From positions 1-8,965 of the forward strand of contig JAYUSZ010000304.1 of NCBI GenBank assembly GCA_043755435.1: a stretch of 8,965 bases of DNA, given 5' to 3'. Below, piece by piece: positions 6,626 to 8,965 of this stretch (position 1 is the first letter of the stretch; the number at the start of each line of letters is the position of its first letter). The DNA comes from JANXSF01 sp043755435 (GTDB lineage Bacteria; Acidobacteriota; Terriglobia; Bryobacterales; Bryobacteraceae). The notes below the pieces were generated by a model, which saw nothing but the letters and a program-made list of their open reading frames with translations, was not told where the DNA came from and did no database searches. A program made the position numbers and the translations under genes.

Positions 6626-7866
6626 TAGGTACGTAATACAAGGGAACTGCCTTGCGGCAGTTCCAACTTAGAAGTGGGGGAATAAACCAACGGTGGTGGT
6701 TCCTCCTCATTCTTTTTGACATACTCGCGATACAGGAAAACCCCCGAAATCTGGTTGTTTCGCGTGCCTCGTATGGAGGCGTTCATGATAATTCCTCCTT
6801 CCTCAAGAACTGCTGACAATTGTGCGAATTTCGATCCATACACAAGCTTGTTGAATTCAAACCCTACCATGGAAAAAATGAATTGTGACTGCCCAACTTG
6901 CATCGGCTCCAGCCTTGTCACCCGGCCTGTAACCACGGCACCCTTGGGAATCACCACTTCGCCCTTAATCTTCACGGGCTTAGAAACAATCGCTTCCAAC
7001 GGGTCCCCAATCGCAGCTTTTGAGCCAACAATCGGGGTGCGCAACGCTACACTGATTTGCAGCTTCGCGGGAATCTTGATTTCCTGGGGAGCCTTGGCCG
7101 CTTCCGTTTCATCCGCCAATCCCTCAAACCGAATCACAGATTCACCCGCATATTGGCGACAGGAAGTAAACGTGGTCCGATTCTGTTCCAGTCTTGTGTC
7201 CTCATGCTCCAATTCCATTTGCGCTTTTTTGGGCAACAAAAAATCACCCACACCAATCCGAACCCGCTCATATTCCACAAACTCACCAGCCGCACTGAGT
7301 GGAAAATTTACTGGTATTTCCTGCAACGAAAATTCCAAACGCAACACATCCAACGTGACGGCATCCACCCAAAATTGCCCGTCGATTCCAGCGTCCGCCA
7401 CTTGTGCATCAATCTTAATGCGGTATGGTTTTCTGGCTACTGGAATTCGATATCCAATACGATAGGCCTTGCGCCCCGCGAATTCCTCAACCGGGTTCAC
7501 TGTATAAGCAACACCGGCAGGATTCAGTGCATTGGCAAGATGTGTGGCAAAGTTCCCGGTTCCAAATGCTCCATTTTTTGCAAACTCTCCAATATCGCGC
7601 TCTTTGAAGGCACCCTCACCTGGCCAGGCGAATAATTCATGCTTTTCAACAACTGCCACATCTAAGCGCAGCGCATCCCTGCGGGTTAACTGTTTTGCTC
7701 CAGGCGGCTGCGCAAACCGCTCCACCAGCATCTGGCAAGTATAGTTGGGGACGCCTTCAATGGTCTGCTTCATGTGCGCACGAACCCGCCCCATCAGCTC
7801 CGCTGACGTCTCCGCAGACACAGTGCCCAAGCAGTTAATTGCCAAAACAATGATAGAAAGTCGCAA
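6622..7866 (-). CDS. Secreted protein of unknown function, two-part, Acidobacteriota type
   Basis: I do not recognise a characterised function. The 414-residue protein has a signal peptide (about 1-18, cleavage after VSA; Cys12 lies in a poor lipobox and is probably not lipidated). The first part (about 19-250) has features such as NYTCQM, ALRLDVAVVEKHELFAWPG, FWVDAVTLDVLRLEF and FLLPKKAQMELE. It resembles secreted acidobacterial proteins and may have a LolA-like beta fold. The mature protein has only two cysteines, Cys44 and Cys236, a likely disulfide. The second part (about 265-350; GDPLEAIVSKPVKIKGEVVIPKGAVVTGRVTRLE) recalls the beta domain of TrbI/VirB10 proteins, but no secretion-system genes are nearby. 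The start must be the TTG at 7866-7864: the only nearby upstream codon is GAG and then an in-frame TAA (7872-7870). No well-placed Shine-Dalgarno sequence is seen. The gene diverges from the CDGSH gene and converges on the receptor gene. Confidence 0.8.
   Translation of the reverse strand: MRLSIIVLAINCLGTVSAETSAELMGRVRAHMKQTIEGVPNYTCQMLVERFAQPPGAKQLTRRDALRLDVAVVEKHELFAWPGEGAFKERDIGEFAKNGAFGTGNFATHLANALNPAGVAYTVNPVEEFAGRKAYRIGYRIPVARKPYRIKIDAQVADAGIDGQFWVDAVTLDVLRLEFSLQEIPVNFPLSAAGEFVEYERVRIGVGDFLLPKKAQMELEHEDTRLEQNRTTFTSCRQYAGESVIRFEGLADETEAAKAPQEIKIPAKLQISVALRTPIVGSKAAIGDPLEAIVSKPVKIKGEVVIPKGAVVTGRVTRLEPMQVGQSQFIFSMVGFEFNKLVYGSKFAQLSAVLEEGGIIMNASIRGTRNNQISGVFLYREYVKKNEEEPPPLVYSPTSKLELPQGSSLVLRTY
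6643..6664. terminator. Hairpin at the convergent 3' ends (possible bidirectional terminator)
   Basis: GGAACTGCC (6643-6651) and GGCAGTTCC (6656-6664) form a perfect 9-bp stem with a TTGC loop. It lies 18 nt beyond the stop of the receptor gene and inside the last codons of the minus-strand gene (residues around LPQGSS). Neither side has a run of T, so it is not a classical intrinsic terminator. It may pause transcription or protect RNA 3' ends for one or both convergent genes. Confidence 0.45.
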
Positions 7867-7908
7867 CTCTTATATTGTGCCTTATTAATCCTGGGTAGCT
7901 GTGTTACC
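7867..7908. promoter_or_regulatory. Short AT-rich divergent intergenic region
   Basis: Only 42 bp separate the starts of the unknown secreted protein (minus) and the CDGSH gene (plus). It holds TATATT (7871-7876) on the plus strand and TATAAG (7874-7869) on the minus strand as possible -10 boxes. I find no matching -35 box at 16-18 bp for either, so the assignment is tentative. The close spacing means both promoters must overlap the opposing gene or each other. Confidence 0.35.
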
Positions 7909-8148
7909 ATGTGGCCAATGTCATCAAAAGCTACAGTTTTCAACAACGGTCCACTTCGCATTGAGGGTGATTTCACTCTGGTCGATGCCAGCGGCAAAGC
8001 ATACGGTCTTGGCGGCCGCACTTCAATTGGCCTATGCCGCTGCGGTCTTTCAGAAAATAAACCTTTCTGCGATGGCGGCCATTCACGCCAGGGTTTTCAA
8101 TCAGTTTGTGAAGCCAAGGAATTACCTCCACCAGCTCCAAAGCCTTAA
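7909..8148 (+). CDS. CDGSH-type iron-sulfur protein (mitoNEET-like zinc-finger family)
   Basis: This is a small cytoplasmic protein of 79 residues with a single iron-sulfur domain. The cluster motif reads CRCGLSENKPFCDGGH. The predicted 2Fe-2S ligands are Cys43, Cys45, Cys54 and His58, the 3Cys-1His set of this family. The usual Ser/Ala/Thr between Gly and His is Gly57 here. The upstream segment NGPLRIEGDFTLVDASGKAYGLGGRTSIGL is typical of short bacterial members, which are thought to act in electron transfer or redox sensing. The C-terminus is a proline-rich tail (PPPAPKP). Translation could start at ATG 7909 or, more like its relatives, at ATG 7918 (Met4, MSSKATVFNNG). Neither has a Shine-Dalgarno sequence. 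It has no evident functional link with its neighbours. Confidence 0.9.
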   Translation: MWPMSSKATVFNNGPLRIEGDFTLVDASGKAYGLGGRTSIGLCRCGLSENKPFCDGGHSRQGFQSVCEAKELPPPAPKP

Positions 8149-8156
8149 TGACGAAA

Positions 8157-8198
8157 ACGAATCAGGCCGGCAGTAGTTTTGCTGTCTGCCTGATTCGT
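8157..8198 (+). terminator. Strong hairpin, probable terminator after the CDGSH gene
   Basis: Arms ACGAATCAGGC (8157-8167) and GCCTGATTCGT (8188-8198) pair perfectly over 11 bp. After a 1x1 mismatch, GGCAG (8169-8173) and CTGTC (8182-8186) add five pairs including one G-U, closing an 8-nt loop. The hairpin begins 9 nt after the CDGSH stop codon and is followed by GTTATCTT, which is only moderately T-rich. It ends 16 nt before the next start codon, so it could also act on translation of that gene if transcription reads through. Confidence 0.6.
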
Positions 8199-8214
8199 GT
8201 TATCTTCCATACTG

Positions 8215-8965
8215 ATGAGTTCCATTACCCGCCGCTCCCTGCTTTCGTTGGCTGTTTCAGCCGCCACCCTTTCCGCTGCTAAAAAGAAGATCCCTGTTGG
8301 CCTGGAATTGTATTCCGTCCGCGGTGATTTAGCGAAAGATCAAATAGGCACCGTCCGCGCAGTAGCAAAGTTAGGCTATCAGGGGGTTGAGTTCTTTTCC
8401 CCTTACATGCAATGGACCCCTGCTTTTGCAAGAGAAATGCGAGCTGTTCTGGACGAAGTCGGCATGAAGTGCCTTTCCACGCACAACAGCAATAACTCCT
8501 TCACGCCGGAGTTAATGCCCAAGGCAATTGAACTGAATACCATCCTTGGCAGCAAGTTCATCATCATGGCGAGTGCTGGTCGCGTTACCGGGCTAGACGG
8601 TTGGAAGAAAGTTGCAGAACAATTAACCAAGGGTGCTGAAGATACAAAATCCGCTGGCATCCGCGTAGGCTTTCACAATCATCAGGTGGAATTCAAACCG
8701 ATTGATGGAACACGCCCCATGGAAGTGCTTGCTAACAACACTCCTAAAAACGTAGTGCTGCAGCTTGACGTCGGCACTGCGATTGAAGCGGGTACCGATC
8801 CTGTGCAGTGGATCAATCAACACCCTGGCCGGATTGTCTCTCTCCATTGCAAGGATTGGACGTCGCCGAAAGATAAGGATAAAGATAGTGGCGGCTATCG
8901 TGTTTTATTCGGTGAAGGTGTGGCCAATTGGAAAGAGATTTTCAAAGCTGCTGAAAAATCCGGTG
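8215..8965 (+). CDS. Tat-exported sugar phosphate isomerase/epimerase-like protein (3' end outside window)
   Basis: The frame is open from ATG 8215 to the edge of the window (250 residues seen; members are usually about 280-300). The N-terminus MSSITRRSLLSL has a twin arginine (Arg6-Arg7), then a hydrophobic stretch and a cleavage site near LSA (residue 21), so export by the Tat pathway is predicted. The rest is a xylose-isomerase-like TIM barrel: PVGLELYSVR as strand one, GYQGVEFF (Glu59), GFHNHQVEF (His154, His156, Glu159), QLDVG (Asp185), SLHCKDW (His211) and FGEG (Glu234). Asp185, His211 and Glu234 fit metal ligands of the IolE/tagatose-3-epimerase superfamily. The actual substrate is unknown; many exported members in Acidobacteriota and Planctomycetota are only annotated by fold. 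No Shine-Dalgarno sequence precedes the ATG, and a weak promoter-like pair TTGCTG (8179-8184) and TATCTT (8201-8206) would give an almost leaderless transcript. Confidence 0.88.
   Translation, partial: MSSITRRSLLSLAVSAATLSAAKKKIPVGLELYSVRGDLAKDQIGTVRAVAKLGYQGVEFFSPYMQWTPAFAREMRAVLDEVGMKCLSTHNSNNSFTPELMPKAIELNTILGSKFIIMASAGRVTGLDGWKKVAEQLTKGAEDTKSAGIRVGFHNHQVEFKPIDGTRPMEVLANNTPKNVVLQLDVGTAIEAGTDPVQWINQHPGRIVSLHCKDWTSPKDKDKDSGGYRVLFGEGVANWKEIFKAAEKSG

Noticed and set aside
6716..7635. Overlapping plus-strand open frames of 249 and 192 codons opposite the secreted protein
   Set aside because: The minus-strand frame has a signal peptide, paired cysteines and family-like motifs. The plus-strand translations are low in structure and lack any start signal or domain.
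7794..7866. Lipoprotein signal in the 414-residue protein (Cys12)
   Set aside because: The residue before Cys is Asn, which does not fit a lipobox, while a normal VSA cleavage site follows at residue 18.
6622..7866. Part of a type IV secretion or conjugation system
   Set aside because: Only the C-terminal segment recalls TrbI/VirB10; there is no transmembrane anchor of that type and no other transfer gene in the window.

Overview
The window most likely comes from an Acidobacteriota chromosome, probably near Solibacter/Bryobacter. The main reason is the combination of a 1,144-residue Oar-like TonB-dependent outer-membrane protein with an N-terminal carboxypeptidase-regulatory-like domain, a two-part secreted protein of a type I associate with that phylum, and a Tat-exported xylose-isomerase-like protein. 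This placement is inferred from protein style and has not been tested by a search.

Layout, left to right. (1) Positions 2-676 hold the end of an ArsR-type repressor and, 15 nt later, a complete thioredoxin-type arsenate reductase. Together they are the tail of an arsenic-resistance operon whose remaining genes, including any efflux pump, would lie to the left. (2) Positions 713-3094 hold a complete secreted GH95 alpha-fucosidase-type glycoside hydrolase with its catalytic residues in place. (3) A short gap (3095-3190) carries an 11-bp tandem duplication that overlaps the hydrolase stop codon, a near-consensus sigma70-type promoter and a leader of about 45 nt. (4) Positions 3191-6625 hold the Oar-like outer-membrane protein. 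(5) A convergent gene on the minus strand (7866-6622) encodes a secreted 414-residue protein of unknown function. The two stop codons overlap by 4 bp, and a perfect 9-bp hairpin sits just inside the minus-strand gene. (6) A divergent small CDGSH-type iron-sulfur protein (7909-8148) follows, then a strong hairpin (8157-8198). (7) A Tat-exported sugar phosphate isomerase/epimerase-like protein starts at 8215 and runs off the right edge.

How the genes may work together: the fucosidase-type hydrolase and the outer-membrane protein are adjacent and on the same strand, so they could serve release and uptake of a fucosylated or related glycan. However, no SusD-type partner is present and the receptor has its own promoter, so this is an inference from position. 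The arsenic genes, the CDGSH protein and the isomerase-like protein have no evident shared pathway. No tRNA, rRNA, insertion sequence or CRISPR array was seen, and no gene-free stretch exceeds 300 bases. I found no clearly undescribed multi-gene system. The items most worth a second look are the unknown secreted protein, the convergent overlap with its hairpin, and the promoter region in front of the outer-membrane gene.
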